Source: an uncultured Prevotella sp.
GTDB taxonomy: Bacteria > Bacteroidota > Bacteroidia > Bacteroidales > Bacteroidaceae
NCBI GenBank assembly: GCA_900554695.1
Contig: USHV01000016.1
Coordinates: 1-63,480 of the forward strand
Direction: 5' to 3'
DNA: 63,480 nucleotides
A program made the position numbers and the translations under genes. Positions 35,196 to 44,891 of the stretch are shown here, piece after piece; position 1 is the stretch's first letter; each line of letters opens with the position of its first letter. The notes under the pieces are model-generated. The model made no database searches and had not been told where the DNA came from. It was given only the letters and a program-made list of their open reading frames with translations.

Positions 35196-36509
35196 TCATT
35201 TCTGTCTTATGAAAACATTTATCGGACAGCCGTGCATAGGCCAGTTCTCGCGTATCTTGTTCTCGAGAAAACGGCGGTAAGGCTCCTTGACATACTGCGG
35301 CAGGTTGGCGTAGAACACGAACGACGGTATCTGCGTGTTGGGCAGCTGCGTGCAGTATTTTATCTTGATGTACTTGCCCTTTATCGATGGTGGCGGATAA
35401 GCCTCGATGAGCGGAAGCATCACTTCGTTGAGCTTGGCCGTGCCCACCTTCGACTTGCGGTTGAGATATACGTTCTTCGCCATCTCGAGCACCTTGAAGA
35501 TGCGCTGCTTTGTGAGGGCCGACGCGAAGATTATCGGGAAATCCACGAACGGAGCCATGCGCTCGCGTATGGCGTTCTCGAAGGTCTTTATCACCACCTG
35601 GTCCTTGTTCTCCACGAGGTCCCACTTGTTAACCACCACCACGAGCGACTTGTTGTTGCGCTGTATGAGCTGGAAGATGTTCATGTCCTGCGCCTCTATG
35701 CCTCGCGTGGCGTCTATCATGAGTATGCAGACGTCGGAGTTCTCGATGGCGCGGATTGAACGCATTACCGAATAGAACTCCAGATCCTCCGTGACCTTGT
35801 TCTTGCGGCGTATGCCGGCAGTATCTACGAGATAGAAGTCGAAGCCGAACTTGGTGTAGCGTGTGTATATGCTGTCGCGCGTGGTGCCGGCTATCTCGGT
35901 CACGATGTTGCGGTCCTCGCCGATGAAAGCGTTTATAAGGCTGCTCTTTCCGGCGTTAGGACGTCCCACGACGGCGAAGCGCGGAATGCCGTCCTCGAGC
36001 AGTTCCGACTTGTCGTCGGGCAGCTTCGAGAGCACGAGGTCGAGCAGGTCGCCCGTTCCGCTGCCCGTTGCCGAGCTTATGCACTGCGGGTCGCCCAGTC
36101 CGAGCGAGTAGAACTCGGCAGCGTCGTATATCTGGTTGTTGTTGTCGGTCTTGTTTGCCACGAGTATCACGGGGCGTCTGGTGCGGCGCAGAATGTCGGC
36201 CACGTCCTCGTCAAGATCGGTCAGTCCGGTGGTGACGTCCACCAGGAAGAGCACGAGATCGGCCTCTTCAGTCGCCACAAGCACCTGCTTGCGGATGGCG
36301 TCCTCGAATATGTCGTCTGATTTGACAACCCAGCCGCCGGTATCGACGACGGAGAACTCACGGCCGTTCCAGTCGCACTTGCCGTACTGGCGGTCGCGCG
36401 TGGTGCCGGCAGTATCGCTCACAATGGCGCTGCGCGTTTTGGTCAGTCTGTTGAAAAGTGTCGATTTGCCTACATTAGGGCGTCCGACTATTGCTACTAA
36501 ATTTGCCAT
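35196..36509 (-). CDS. der: Ribosome biogenesis GTPase Der (EngA)
   Basis: A tandem GTPase needed for 50S subunit assembly, 437 residues. The first G domain has 'GRPNVGKSTLFNRL' (about 8), 'DTGG' and 'NKTD'; the second has 'GRPNAGKSSLINAF' (about 183), 'DTAGIRRK' and 'NKWD'. A KH-like C-terminal domain (about 355-437) completes the family architecture. It lies 100 bases downstream of era. Confidence 0.98.
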   Translation of the reverse strand: MANLVAIVGRPNVGKSTLFNRLTKTRSAIVSDTAGTTRDRQYGKCDWNGREFSVVDTGGWVVKSDDIFEDAIRKQVLVATEEADLVLFLVDVTTGLTDLDEDVADILRRTRRPVILVANKTDNNNQIYDAAEFYSLGLGDPQCISSATGSGTGDLLDLVLSKLPDDKSELLEDGIPRFAVVGRPNAGKSSLINAFIGEDRNIVTEIAGTTRDSIYTRYTKFGFDFYLVDTAGIRRKNKVTEDLEFYSVMRSIRAIENSDVCILMIDATRGIEAQDMNIFQLIQRNNKSLVVVVNKWDLVENKDQVVIKTFENAIRERMAPFVDFPIIFASALTKQRIFKVLEMAKNVYLNRKSKVGTAKLNEVMLPLIEAYPPPSIKGKYIKIKYCTQLPNTQIPSFVFYANLPQYVKEPYRRFLENKIRENWPMHGCPINVFIRQK

Positions 36510-36609
36510 TTCTCAGATGTTTTTTTTATTTTATGATTTTATGGTTTGCCGCAGAAACGCACGTCTGAAGCCATCGCTTGGCCGACAAGCGCCGCAGCGG
36601 CGGCAGGCT

Positions 36610-37491
36610 TTACATGGGATTATATCCGAAATTGTCGAGCTCGCGCTTGGAGTTGCGCCAGTCTTTGTCCACCTTAACAAATATCTCCAGATAGACATTC
36701 TTGCCGAAAAACTTCTCCAGAGCCTTGCGGCTCTCGGTGCTCACTTTCTTCAGTGCCACGCCCTGATGGCCTATGATGATGCCTTTCTGCGAGTCGCGCT
36801 CCACGTATATCACGGCTCCTATGCGTATGAGATTGTCGGTCTCCTTGAACGACTCTACCCTCACCTCGACAGAATACGGTATTTCCTTCGAATAGTAAAG
36901 CAGGATTTTCTCGCGCACAATCTCACTCACGAAGAAGCGGGCGGGCTTGTCCGTCAGCTGATCCTTGTCGAAATAAGGCGGCGAGTCGGGCAGAAGCTCC
37001 TTGATGCGCTTCATGAGCAGGTCGATGCCGAACTTGTTCTGCGCCGATATGGGCAGTATCTCAGCCGATGGCAACAGGCCGTGCCATTTCTCGACCAGGT
37101 CGCCCAGCTTCTTGTTGTCGCTCTGGTCTATCTTGTTGATGAGCAGCAACACGGGGATGGTCATCTTGCCCACCTTCTCAAGAAAGTCCTTGTTCTTCTC
37201 GGGATTCTCCACCACGTCGGTGACGTAGAGCAGCACGTCGGCATCCTGAAGGGCCGACTCCGAGAAGGCGAGCATCGACTCCTGGAGCTTGTAGTTGGGC
37301 TTCAGCACACCCGGAGTGTCTGAGAATACTATCTGCGCATCGTCAGTATTGACAATGCCCATTATGCGGTGGCGCGTCGTCTGCGCCTTGAATGTGGCGA
37401 TGGATATGCGCTCGCCGACAAGCTGATTCATAAGAGTTGACTTGCCGACGTTGGGATTTCCCACTATGTTTACAAAACCTGCTTTGTGCAT
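36610..37491 (-). CDS. era: GTPase Era
   Basis: A 293-residue GTPase that binds 16S rRNA during 30S maturation. G1 'GNPNVGKSTLMNQL' (about 10), G3 'DTPG', G4 'NKID' (about 121) and the KH domain core 'GHQGVALKKVSTESRKAL' (about 247-264) are present. First gene of the era-der-lipoprotein unit, with a -7 box at 37510. Confidence 0.98.
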   Translation of the reverse strand: MHKAGFVNIVGNPNVGKSTLMNQLVGERISIATFKAQTTRHRIMGIVNTDDAQIVFSDTPGVLKPNYKLQESMLAFSESALQDADVLLYVTDVVENPEKNKDFLEKVGKMTIPVLLLINKIDQSDNKKLGDLVEKWHGLLPSAEILPISAQNKFGIDLLMKRIKELLPDSPPYFDKDQLTDKPARFFVSEIVREKILLYYSKEIPYSVEVRVESFKETDNLIRIGAVIYVERDSQKGIIIGHQGVALKKVSTESRKALEKFFGKNVYLEIFVKVDKDWRNSKRELDNFGYNPM

Positions 37492-37509
37492 ACTATATAT
37501 TTATTGCAG

Positions 37510-37517
37510 CAAAGATA
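37510..37517 (-). promoter_or_regulatory. -7 promoter box of era
   Basis: TATCTTTG on the minus strand, 19 bases before the era ATG. Confidence 0.65.
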
Positions 37518-37630
37518 CGTAAAAAATTCTGCACTTACAACATTACACAGTAAGAATAAACAGAAATGACACGCACAATAAAAACTGTCTGCGCCCGTTA
37601 TAATGCAAACAACAAAACACTGGATACATA

Positions 37631-38098
37631 ATGAAAAAAATCTGTTTGATGTTGCTCACGGCAATGACTCTGTTCTGTTCGTGCAGCAACGAACCTCATC
37701 CCGCTGATCCGAGCGCATACAAGGCGCAGCAGGAACTGAGAGAAAAATATCTCAATCTGATGTACGGTGAATGGCAGAACGAGATGCCGAGAGAGGACGG
37801 ACAGCTGAAAAGCGTGGTCAATCTGAAGCTGAACGAGGACAGGACGTTCACACTCGTCGAATCGACACTTACTCCCGGCAACAACGGAGAATGGACAAGC
37901 GCACACGAGTACACCAGCGAGGGAACATGGAGTCTGCGTGTGGTGCGCGACGACAACGACGAACTGCGCCCCATACTTTATCTTAAAGAACGCCAGGAAG
38001 GCGGCACCGTGGGCCGGATGGTGGACTTCATGAATGTCGATAACGACGTGCTGCACATCGACTTATACCCTTTCAGCGAGCTGAAAAGAGTGGAATAG
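37631..38098 (+). CDS. Small lipoprotein, lipocalin-like
   Basis: A 155-residue protein with a lipoprotein signal ('MKKICLMLLTAMTLFCSC', acylated Cys about 18). The mature domain holds 'LYGEWQ'-like opening ('LMYGEWQNEM') and successive beta strands ('RTFTLVESTL', 'EGTWSLRVVRD', 'RPILYLKERQ'), a lipocalin-like pattern common in Bacteroidales. It stands 89 bases before fabI with a separate promoter between them. Function unknown. Confidence 0.8.
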   Translation: MKKICLMLLTAMTLFCSCSNEPHPADPSAYKAQQELREKYLNLMYGEWQNEMPREDGQLKSVVNLKLNEDRTFTLVESTLTPGNNGEWTSAHEYTSEGTWSLRVVRDDNDELRPILYLKERQEGGTVGRMVDFMNVDNDVLHIDLYPFSELKRVE

Positions 38099-38153
38099 AC
38101 AGCAAAAATCCGCAATATTTCGCATAAAACCCGTGTTTTTCACGATTTTATAC

Positions 38154-38161
38154 TAAATTTG
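38154..38161 (+). promoter_or_regulatory. -7 promoter box of fabI
   Basis: TAAATTTG matches TAnnTTTG, 26 bases before the fabI ATG. Confidence 0.65.
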
Positions 38162-38186
38162 CAGGCGAATCAATGATATATTAATA

Positions 38187-39044
38187 ATGACTCACAATTT
38201 ATTGAAAGGTAAGCGCGGTATCATTTTCGGCGCGCTTAACGAAGACTCCATTGCATGGAAAGTGGCTGTGAAAGCCGTTGAAGAAGGTGCCACCATCACA
38301 CTAAGCAACACTCCGATGGCACTTCGCATGGGTACGCTCGACGAACTGAGCAAACAACTCAACGCCCCCATCGTGGCTGCCGACGCCACAAGCGTTGAAG
38401 ATCTGGAAAAGGTGTTCGCTGAATCAGTGAAACTCCTCGGAGGCAAGATAGACTTTGTGCTCCACTCTATCGGAATGAGTCCTAACGTGCGCAAACACCG
38501 CACATACGACGACCTGGACTACGGTTATCTGCAGAAGACACTCGACATCTCGGCCATCTCATTCCACAAAATGCTTCAGGTGGCAAAGAAACAGGACGCC
38601 ATCGCCGAATACGGTTCGGTGGTTGCGCTGACATACGTGGCTTCACAGCGCACATTCTTCGGCTACAACGACATGGCCGACGCCAAGAGCATGCTCGAAA
38701 GCATCGCCCGCAGCTTCGGTTACATCTACGGTCGTGAGAAGAACGTACGCATCAACACCATATCTCAGTCGCCTACTCCTACAACAGCAGGAAGAGGAAT
38801 CAAGGATATGGACAACCTCATGGACTTCTCAAACAAGATGTCTCCTCTGGGCAACGCAACGGCCGAGGAGTGCGCGAACTACTGCATAATGATGTTCTCA
38901 GACTTCACACGCAAGGTCACAATGCAGAACCTTTTCCACGACGGAGGTTTCTCGTCAATGGGTATGAGCCTCAGAGCCATGAACCAGTATGCCAAGGATC
39001 TCACTCCTTACGAGGACGAGCACGGAAAGATTATCTACGGATAA
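38187..39044 (+). CDS. fabI: Enoyl-ACP reductase (FabI type)
   Basis: The enzyme reduces trans-2-enoyl-ACP with NAD(P)H in the last step of fatty acid elongation. An SDR of 285 residues: cofactor loop 'IIFGALNEDSIAWKVA' (about 12-27), 'HSIGMSP' (about 93), and the FabI catalytic pair Y-x6-K in 'YNDMADAKSM' (about 162-171). The 'SPTPTTAGRGIKDM' region replaces the E. coli 'GPIRTLAASG' loop and is typical of this phylum. A strong terminator follows. Confidence 0.93.
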   Translation: MTHNLLKGKRGIIFGALNEDSIAWKVAVKAVEEGATITLSNTPMALRMGTLDELSKQLNAPIVAADATSVEDLEKVFAESVKLLGGKIDFVLHSIGMSPNVRKHRTYDDLDYGYLQKTLDISAISFHKMLQVAKKQDAIAEYGSVVALTYVASQRTFFGYNDMADAKSMLESIARSFGYIYGREKNVRINTISQSPTPTTAGRGIKDMDNLMDFSNKMSPLGNATAEECANYCIMMFSDFTRKVTMQNLFHDGGFSSMGMSLRAMNQYAKDLTPYEDEHGKIIYG

Positions 39045-39070
39045 TAAGCAAAAAAGCAAACATGATATAA

Positions 39071-39110
39071 AAGAAACGGCATCGCGAATTTATCGTGATG
39101 CCGTTTCTTT
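39071..39110 (+). terminator. Terminator of fabI (bidirectional)
   Basis: Stem AAACGGCATCGCGA/TCGTGATGCCGTTT (one G-T pair, 14 bp) with a 5-nt loop, followed by CTTTATG; the left side is A-rich, so it can also serve the convergent gene at 39168. Confidence 0.85.
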
Positions 39111-39167
39111 ATGGTCCAACATATTAATACGGGCCGGCTACTGATGCTTCAGGGCCGGCCGTAATTC

Positions 39168-42103
39168 TCACATTATCACTTTCTGACCATTGTTGTTTAT
39201 ATATATTCCGTGCTGCGGATCGGCGACTCTCTGGCCGGAAATATTATAATAAACGCTTTCCTGACTTTCATCCAGCGTGACATTGCCGATATTATTAAGC
39301 ACATCACACGAAACTTCAAGCACCGTATAACTCTTAGCTTCCAGCGTCATCTGCATGTCCTGCAGCTCCGTTTCCTGCGGGATTATCTTCTCCGGCTCGT
39401 GTGGAGTATTTATGTCTGCAAGGTCTCCACAAAGAGATACTCTCCTGATATTGCTTATGTTGCCGGCATTTTTAATGTCGATATCCACTGATATATCATT
39501 AGAAGATGTGTTCACAATATGCAATACCACAGTGCGTCCATCCTCACTGCGCGTAGCGGTCATATTGATGTTGCGGTTTGACGACACACTGTTTATCAAC
39601 AGAGGCTGATGATGTGAGGCTGCCATCTGCTGTGCGTAGTACGGCGGTTGGCACCATGACATGGAACTGTTGAAGAATATCTGTCCCTGATCCCAGCCGT
39701 TGTCGTTCTGCAGATATGGCTGCAAGGCATTTGCAGGACTGTCGAGCTGGACAAATCCGTTCATCTTTCTCACAGCGTTCAATATCACAGCGTGGCTGAG
39801 CGCACGGTGCATGTTGTGAGTGTTGCCGTTCTCTTCGAGTATCGCGCATTTCATCGATGTCTGCGGATTCCAGTCGAGGAACATCTGCCGCATGTTCTTA
39901 AGCTCCGTCTCAACAGCACGTGCCTGGTCTATCTCGTCGGTCCATGGATGATAATCCCACAGCGCAGCCTTGCCGTCAAGACTATCGAACACATACTTCA
40001 TAAGCTCCGGTTTGTCCTGACGCCACCACGCGGCGTTGATGAACTGAAGCTCCGGATAAAGCGGATGTATGGCATTGTAGAAGGCAAGGAAACGCTCCAC
40101 GTAATGCTCGTATGCGCTCAACGATTCGTCGCCTATGCTTTCCTCGTTGCCAATCTCAATATATTTCAGGTCGTAAGGTCCAGCTCCTCGAGCAGAGCGA
40201 TGACGTCCTGAGGATTGTCCTCGATGTTTATGCTGAACGTAGGTTCGGTTCCTATCTTACGCGCGAACGCCACAAACTCAATTATTCCGAATCCGTTCGT
40301 GCTGTATCGATACCAATGACCTTTATAAGGAGGGCGCTGGTCGCGCGGTCCCATCATGTTCTTCACCTTATATTCTGGAGCATTTATCATCGTACCGCCA
40401 TAACGAAGGAACGTGAGTTTCTCGTTCATGAAATCCTGTGTAAGGTCAGCCCTGTAAGGAAAACTTGACGTATGGAGCATCGCCATGTCAACCCACATGG
40501 TGCCTTCTCCGTCGAGCGCCACTACAAAACGTGCGTTGTTGTCCGATGCGGAAGGCGTCATCTCGAAATCGAACCGCTGCCAGTCCTGACCTATTCCGCC
40601 GATCTCGCTCCGACAATACTCCCTACTGCCGTCCGCACTCTGCAACGCCACGTATGCCTTATCCACATTTCCTTTCAGATAAACATAGCCCGACATCGGC
40701 GCGGCCTCGACAATTCCTATGCCCCACTTGTTCAATCCGAAATTGCAGATGCCATCGCCGGCTGCGCCGATTATCTTCTGCGAGTATGTGCCATTGAATG
40801 CCTGAGTGCCGTCATGCTCGTAAACTCCACTGCCGACAGGAGTCCACATGCTGCTCACTCCTACCGGAGTATTTCTCAAGGCTACCGCTTCGCCATCAAT
40901 CCTAAAGTCGCGGAAGCTTGCCGGACCGTCGAACGTACGCAGTCCGACCTTACCTTTCATCAACGGATTGCTATCGTCCGTATATTCATAAACGCTTGTT
41001 CCATTAAGGAAAACGGTGAATGTGGCTCCAGAGAAATCCACACGCAGGCTGTTCCAGTCAGAAGAATTGAACGACGCGGGAATATCAGCTATCGGCTGCC
41101 AGTCATGATCGTGCTTGCCGACAACCACCTTATGGTCGTCCGCATCGAGGCTTATCTCATATCCCCTGAAAGCGTCCGCGCCATTGCCGGCATCGGAGAC
41201 ATCTATTATAAATCCGGATATCGAGCGCGCACCGTCCATGCGGACATCTGCCGATACAGACCCTTCCTGCATTTCGCCGCCCTGATAAACAGCCTTGGCA
41301 AAGCCCTGGGTGGATGTCCTCATCACATCGTCCTCAACAATCCAGTAATCATCATAGCGTCTGAAATTATCAACATCAGCAGGCAAAGCGCCGAATGTTA
41401 TCTGACTGCCGTCAATCTTCAGATTGCGGAAACTTGCCGAACCATCGTAGCTCCTGAGGCCTACGTATCCTTCCGTCAGCGGATTAGCCGTATCCTGATA
41501 ATCGTATATCTTCTCGTCATTGATAAATATAGAGACCTTTGCGCCGTCAAAATCGACGCGCAGTCTGTTCCACTCTGCCGGGCTGAACTCCACAGGCACC
41601 TCGGTGATCGGCTGCCAGTTATTCTCGTGCTTACCCACAACCAGCTTACGGTCGCCGGCGTCGAGGCTTATCTCATAGCCGTTGAAGGCGTCAGCTCCAT
41701 TTGCAGCGCCACTTACATTGAATATGAAACCGGCTATGGCATCAGCCCCGTCAATACGCATATCCACCTCAACCGTCGCCTTACTGAGCATACGGTCGTT
41801 ATAGACAATCTTACCGAAACCATCCGTGTCCAGCCTCAACACGTCACCCTCGAGGCTCCACTGGTTGTCGTAAGACGCAAAACCACTGATCTGAGTGAAC
41901 GCCGGCTCCTCGAAACTCTCACCGAATATACGCTGATCATACAGGCCTCCGTATATCTCATGGTTCACATCCTCAGCCCCGGCTCCATATATCAGCTGAG
42001 GAATTGTGCCTTCCACCTTTGCGGCATCCACCGTAATGCGGCTTTGCGCCGAGAGAGTCAGCGGCACGACAAGCGAAAACAACATAATAAAACCTTTTCT
42101 CAT
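39168..42103 (-). pseudogene. GH51-like alpha-L-arabinofuranosidase, split by a frameshift
   Basis: Two frames form one enzyme of about 978 residues. The first (42103-40166) has a signal peptide, an N-terminal 'VDAAKVEGTIPQLIYGAGAE' like GH51 openings, two tandem concanavalin-like repeats (each with 'GFGKAVY/GFGKIVY' and 'YDGSASF/FDGPASF'), a carbohydrate-binding-like domain and the barrel start. It stops at 40166 with 'LLEELDLTT'. In the other frame the reading continues 'GPYDLKYIEIGNEES', which supplies the acid/base Glu, then 'MKCAILEENGNTHN' with the likely nucleophile. One base appears lost near 40180. The C-terminal tail ('YYNISGQRVADPQHGIYI') is the sorting type. Could be a true mutation or a sequence error. 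Confidence 0.85.
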
Positions 42104-42166
42104 AAGCGTCTGTTTTGTTTAACGATAAATACACGTTAACGGTTAATAATGATTTAGATTCCGCAA

Positions 42167-42209
42167 CAAATATAGCGATATTATTCCATACTGATACGAA
42201 CTGGTACGA
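42167..42209 (-). promoter_or_regulatory. Promoter of the GH51 gene with overlapping 10-bp direct repeat
   Basis: TATATTTG on the minus strand (42167-42174) is a perfect -7 box 63 bases before the gene. Immediately upstream, ACTGATACGA (42190-42199) and ACTGGTACGA (42200-42209) form adjacent direct repeats that cover the -33 region. They are candidate binding sites for the divergent GntR regulator. Confidence 0.55.
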
Positions 42210-42317
42210 TTTTTAAATTTTTATAACAGCCTGATTGACAGCACCTATTTTCGGCTTCACATTCAAATTAATAAAATTAAACTATGTGAAGATATTTATT
42301 TTACCGGATATTATGCG

Positions 42318-42325
42318 TATATTTG
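42318..42325 (+). promoter_or_regulatory. -7 promoter box of the GntR gene
   Basis: TATATTTG matches TAnnTTTG, 41 bases before the regulator's ATG. Confidence 0.65.
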
Positions 42326-42365
42326 CAAAAGACACTTCACGTGTTCACACACTCACGCAGAATAC

Positions 42366-43343
42366 ATGAAACAGAACGAATCAAAATACAAGCTGGTTGT
42401 AAACCACGTGATAGACGGTATAAACAGCGGCGAGATAAAAAAAGGTGACCAACTGCCATCCATAAACGAGTACCGCCACATGTTCAACCTGTCACGCGAC
42501 ACCGTGTTCGCAGGCATAAAGGAGCTCAAGGCCCACGGCATAATATCGTCGGCACCGGGCATAGGCTACTTTGTGAGCAACGTACGCCTGAACCTGAAAC
42601 AGAACATTTTCCTGCTCTTCAACGAGATAAACTCCTTCAAACAGGAGCTCTACGACGCCTTCATGTCGGCTCTCGACAAGGACGACAAGGTTGACCTGCA
42701 ATTCCATAATTACAACCGGCGGGTGTTCGAGACGCTGCTGCGCGAGGCCAACGGCAAATATACCACCTACGTGCTTATGCCGGGAAAGTTCCAGGGACTG
42801 GCACCGCTGCTCGACAGCCTCAACGGACGCGTGTTCCTGCTCGACCATTACCACAACGAATTGCGCGGCCGTTACTCCGGCGTGGGACAGAACTTCGAGA
42901 ACGACACATACAACGCTCTCGTGTCCGGACTGCCCCATCTGCGGAAATACAAACGCATATGCATGATTCAGAGTGAGGCAAAAGAGCCTTACGAACGGTT
43001 CACCGGACTTCAGAGATTCGCACGCGAGAACGGATTCGAATGTAAATACATGAACGGTTTCAACGGCAAGCACATCACCCCGGCCGACCTGTTTATCATC
43101 GCGAACGACACCGATCTCGTGAAAGTCCTGAAACAAGCGGCACGCCAGAGCATGGAACCCGGGCAGGAGTTCGGCATCATATCATACAACGACACGCCGC
43201 TGAAGGAGATTCTCGCCGGAGGCATCACCACCCTATCAACCGATTTCAAGAAAATGGGCAAGACCATGGCTGCGCTGCTGAAACGCAAGGAGACGGTGAA
43301 CATAGACAACCCGTGGAACCTGACAATACGCAAATCGCTATGA
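42366..43343 (+). CDS. GntR-type regulator with sugar-binding-like C-terminal domain
   Basis: A 325-residue transcription regulator. The N-terminal winged helix is of the GntR type ('GEIKKGDQLPSINEYRHMFN', then 'SRDTVFAGIKELKAHGII', about 22-62). The C-terminal 230 residues resemble a LacI-type periplasmic-binding-protein domain ('RICMIQSEAKEPYERFTGLQ', 'ADLFIIANDTDLV', 'GITTLSTDFKKMG'). This fusion is found in Bacteroidetes regulators of sugar use. It is divergent from the GH51-like gene and very probably controls it; arabinose or arabinan as signal is inference. Confidence 0.9.
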   Translation: MKQNESKYKLVVNHVIDGINSGEIKKGDQLPSINEYRHMFNLSRDTVFAGIKELKAHGIISSAPGIGYFVSNVRLNLKQNIFLLFNEINSFKQELYDAFMSALDKDDKVDLQFHNYNRRVFETLLREANGKYTTYVLMPGKFQGLAPLLDSLNGRVFLLDHYHNELRGRYSGVGQNFENDTYNALVSGLPHLRKYKRICMIQSEAKEPYERFTGLQRFARENGFECKYMNGFNGKHITPADLFIIANDTDLVKVLKQAARQSMEPGQEFGIISYNDTPLKEILAGGITTLSTDFKKMGKTMAALLKRKETVNIDNPWNLTIRKSL

Positions 43344-43620
43344 CACACGGGCGCGCCGGCCACCCTGCAGCTGCCCCGGCCGGCACACCATGAGCCCCTT
43401 CACGACCATCCCAGACACACGACCGCCAACCGACCTTCAGCACACCGCGCGACCCGAGCCCAAAAGCCAGCCAACCATAAGCGACAATCAGGACCACCGG
43501 AAGCGACAGACTCCGGCCACAGCACGTACCGGCCACATCGCCACTACCACGTCATGAGACACGCCTTCTTCACAAGTCGCACCATGAAAGCCGCAAAAGC
43601 ATGAATTCTGGAAAAAGAAA
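43344..43620. other. Gap between converging GntR and fabH genes
   Basis: GC-rich sequence with no conserved frame and no repeat seen; only the fabH terminator lies at its right end. Confidence 0.4.
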
Positions 43621-43650
43621 ACGTGTGTACAGTTCATACCGTACACACGT
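43621..43650 (-). terminator. Terminator of fabH
   Basis: A perfect 10-bp stem ACGTGTGTAC/GTACACACGT with a 10-nt loop, followed on the minus strand by TTTTCTTTTTCC, 26 bases after the fabH stop. Confidence 0.9.
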
Positions 43651-43676
43651 TCTTATGAATGATTAATGTATTCTCT

Positions 43677-44696
43677 TTATTTCACGTCGGCCACCTTGTC
43701 GCCATCGTAAGCCCACTTATAGAATGAAGCTCCGTGGACGAAACCGGCTCCGAATGCCGTAAAGATGACGTTATCGCCCTTCTTGAGTTTCTTCTCATAA
43801 TCCCACAGGGCAAGCGGAATGGTGGCTGCACTGGTGTTGCCATAGTGCTGGATGTTCACCATCACCTTATCCATCGGGATGCCCACGCGCTTGGTCACAG
43901 CCTCGATGATGCGCATGTTTGCCTCATGAGGAACGACCCATGTCACGTCGTCGGCTGTCAGATTGTTGTGCTCCATCACCTTGAGCACGTCGTCGCCCAT
44001 GTTGGTCACTGCATAGCGGAACACCGTGCGGCCTTCCTGATACAGATAGTGGAGACGATGGTTTACGGTGAAGTGAGAAGCAGGACAAACCGAACCGCCG
44101 GCCTTCATGTGGAGGAACGGAAGTCCCATGCCGTCAGTACGGAAGTAAGCGTTCTGCACACCTACGTTCTCCTCCTCCGTAGCCTCAACGAGCGCGGCTC
44201 CGGCACCGTCGCCGAAGAGCACGCAGGTGGTACGGTCGCGATAGTCAACGAGCGACGACATCTTGTCGGCTCCGATGACAATCACTTTCTTGCAGCGTCC
44301 GCTCCGTATCATCGACGAAGCCATGTCGAACGCATAGAGGAATCCGCAGCAAGCAGCCTCAAGGTCGAATGCGAAAGCATTCTTCAGTCCCAGCTTACCC
44401 AGTACGATTGAAGCCGTGGAAGGGAATTTGTAGTCAGGCGTTGTAGTGCTGACGATGAGAGCATCGATGGTGTCAGGATCCGTGCCGGTCTTCTTCAGCA
44501 ACTGCTTGGCTGCCTTGCGCGCCATATAGCTCGTGCCGAGACCTTCCTCGGCAAGGATGTGACGCTCCTTAATGCCGACGCGAGTCATAATCCACTCGTC
44601 GCTCGTGTCAACCATGCGCGACAGCTCCTCGTTGTTGAGGACATAGTCGGGCACGTATCCGCCGATGCCGGTGATTATCGCGTTGATCTTTCCCAT
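43677..44696 (-). CDS. fabH: Beta-ketoacyl-ACP synthase III
   Basis: It starts fatty acid synthesis by condensing acetyl-CoA with malonyl-ACP. The catalytic triad is visible: Cys in 'DLEAACCGFLYAF' (about 112-124), His in 'VPHEANMRI' (about 255) and Asn in 'HYGNTSAATIP' (about 285). 339 residues, normal. It begins 3 bases after the rpmF stop, so it is translated with rpmF, the common arrangement that ties lipid to ribosome synthesis. Confidence 0.97.
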   Translation of the reverse strand: MGKINAIITGIGGYVPDYVLNNEELSRMVDTSDEWIMTRVGIKERHILAEEGLGTSYMARKAAKQLLKKTGTDPDTIDALIVSTTTPDYKFPSTASIVLGKLGLKNAFAFDLEAACCGFLYAFDMASSMIRSGRCKKVIVIGADKMSSLVDYRDRTTCVLFGDGAGAALVEATEEENVGVQNAYFRTDGMGLPFLHMKAGGSVCPASHFTVNHRLHYLYQEGRTVFRYAVTNMGDDVLKVMEHNNLTADDVTWVVPHEANMRIIEAVTKRVGIPMDKVMVNIQHYGNTSAATIPLALWDYEKKLKKGDNVIFTAFGAGFVHGASFYKWAYDGDKVADVK

Positions 44697-44699
44697 CGA

Positions 44700-44885
44700 T
44701 TATTCAGCAACTTCCTTTACGACTGCCACCTTACCTCTGTAATATCCGCAGGTCGGGCATACTGTATGATAAACATAATAAGCGCCGCAGTTAGGGCATA
44801 CTGCCAGTGTAGGAGCTACTGCCTTATCATGAGTTCTTCTTTTGAGTGTACGAGTCTTTGACTGTCTTCTTTTAGGATGTGCCAT
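44700..44885 (-). CDS. rpmF: 50S ribosomal protein L32
   Basis: A 61-residue basic protein starting 'MAHPKRRQSKTRTLKRRTH', with the zinc-ribbon cysteine pairs 'CPNC' and 'CPTC' of the C+ form of L32. It lies between the DUF177 gene (6 bases) and fabH (3 bases). Confidence 0.98.
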   Translation of the reverse strand: MAHPKRRQSKTRTLKRRTHDKAVAPTLAVCPNCGAYYVYHTVCPTCGYYRGKVAVVKEVAE

Positions 44886-44891
44886 TTTCTT

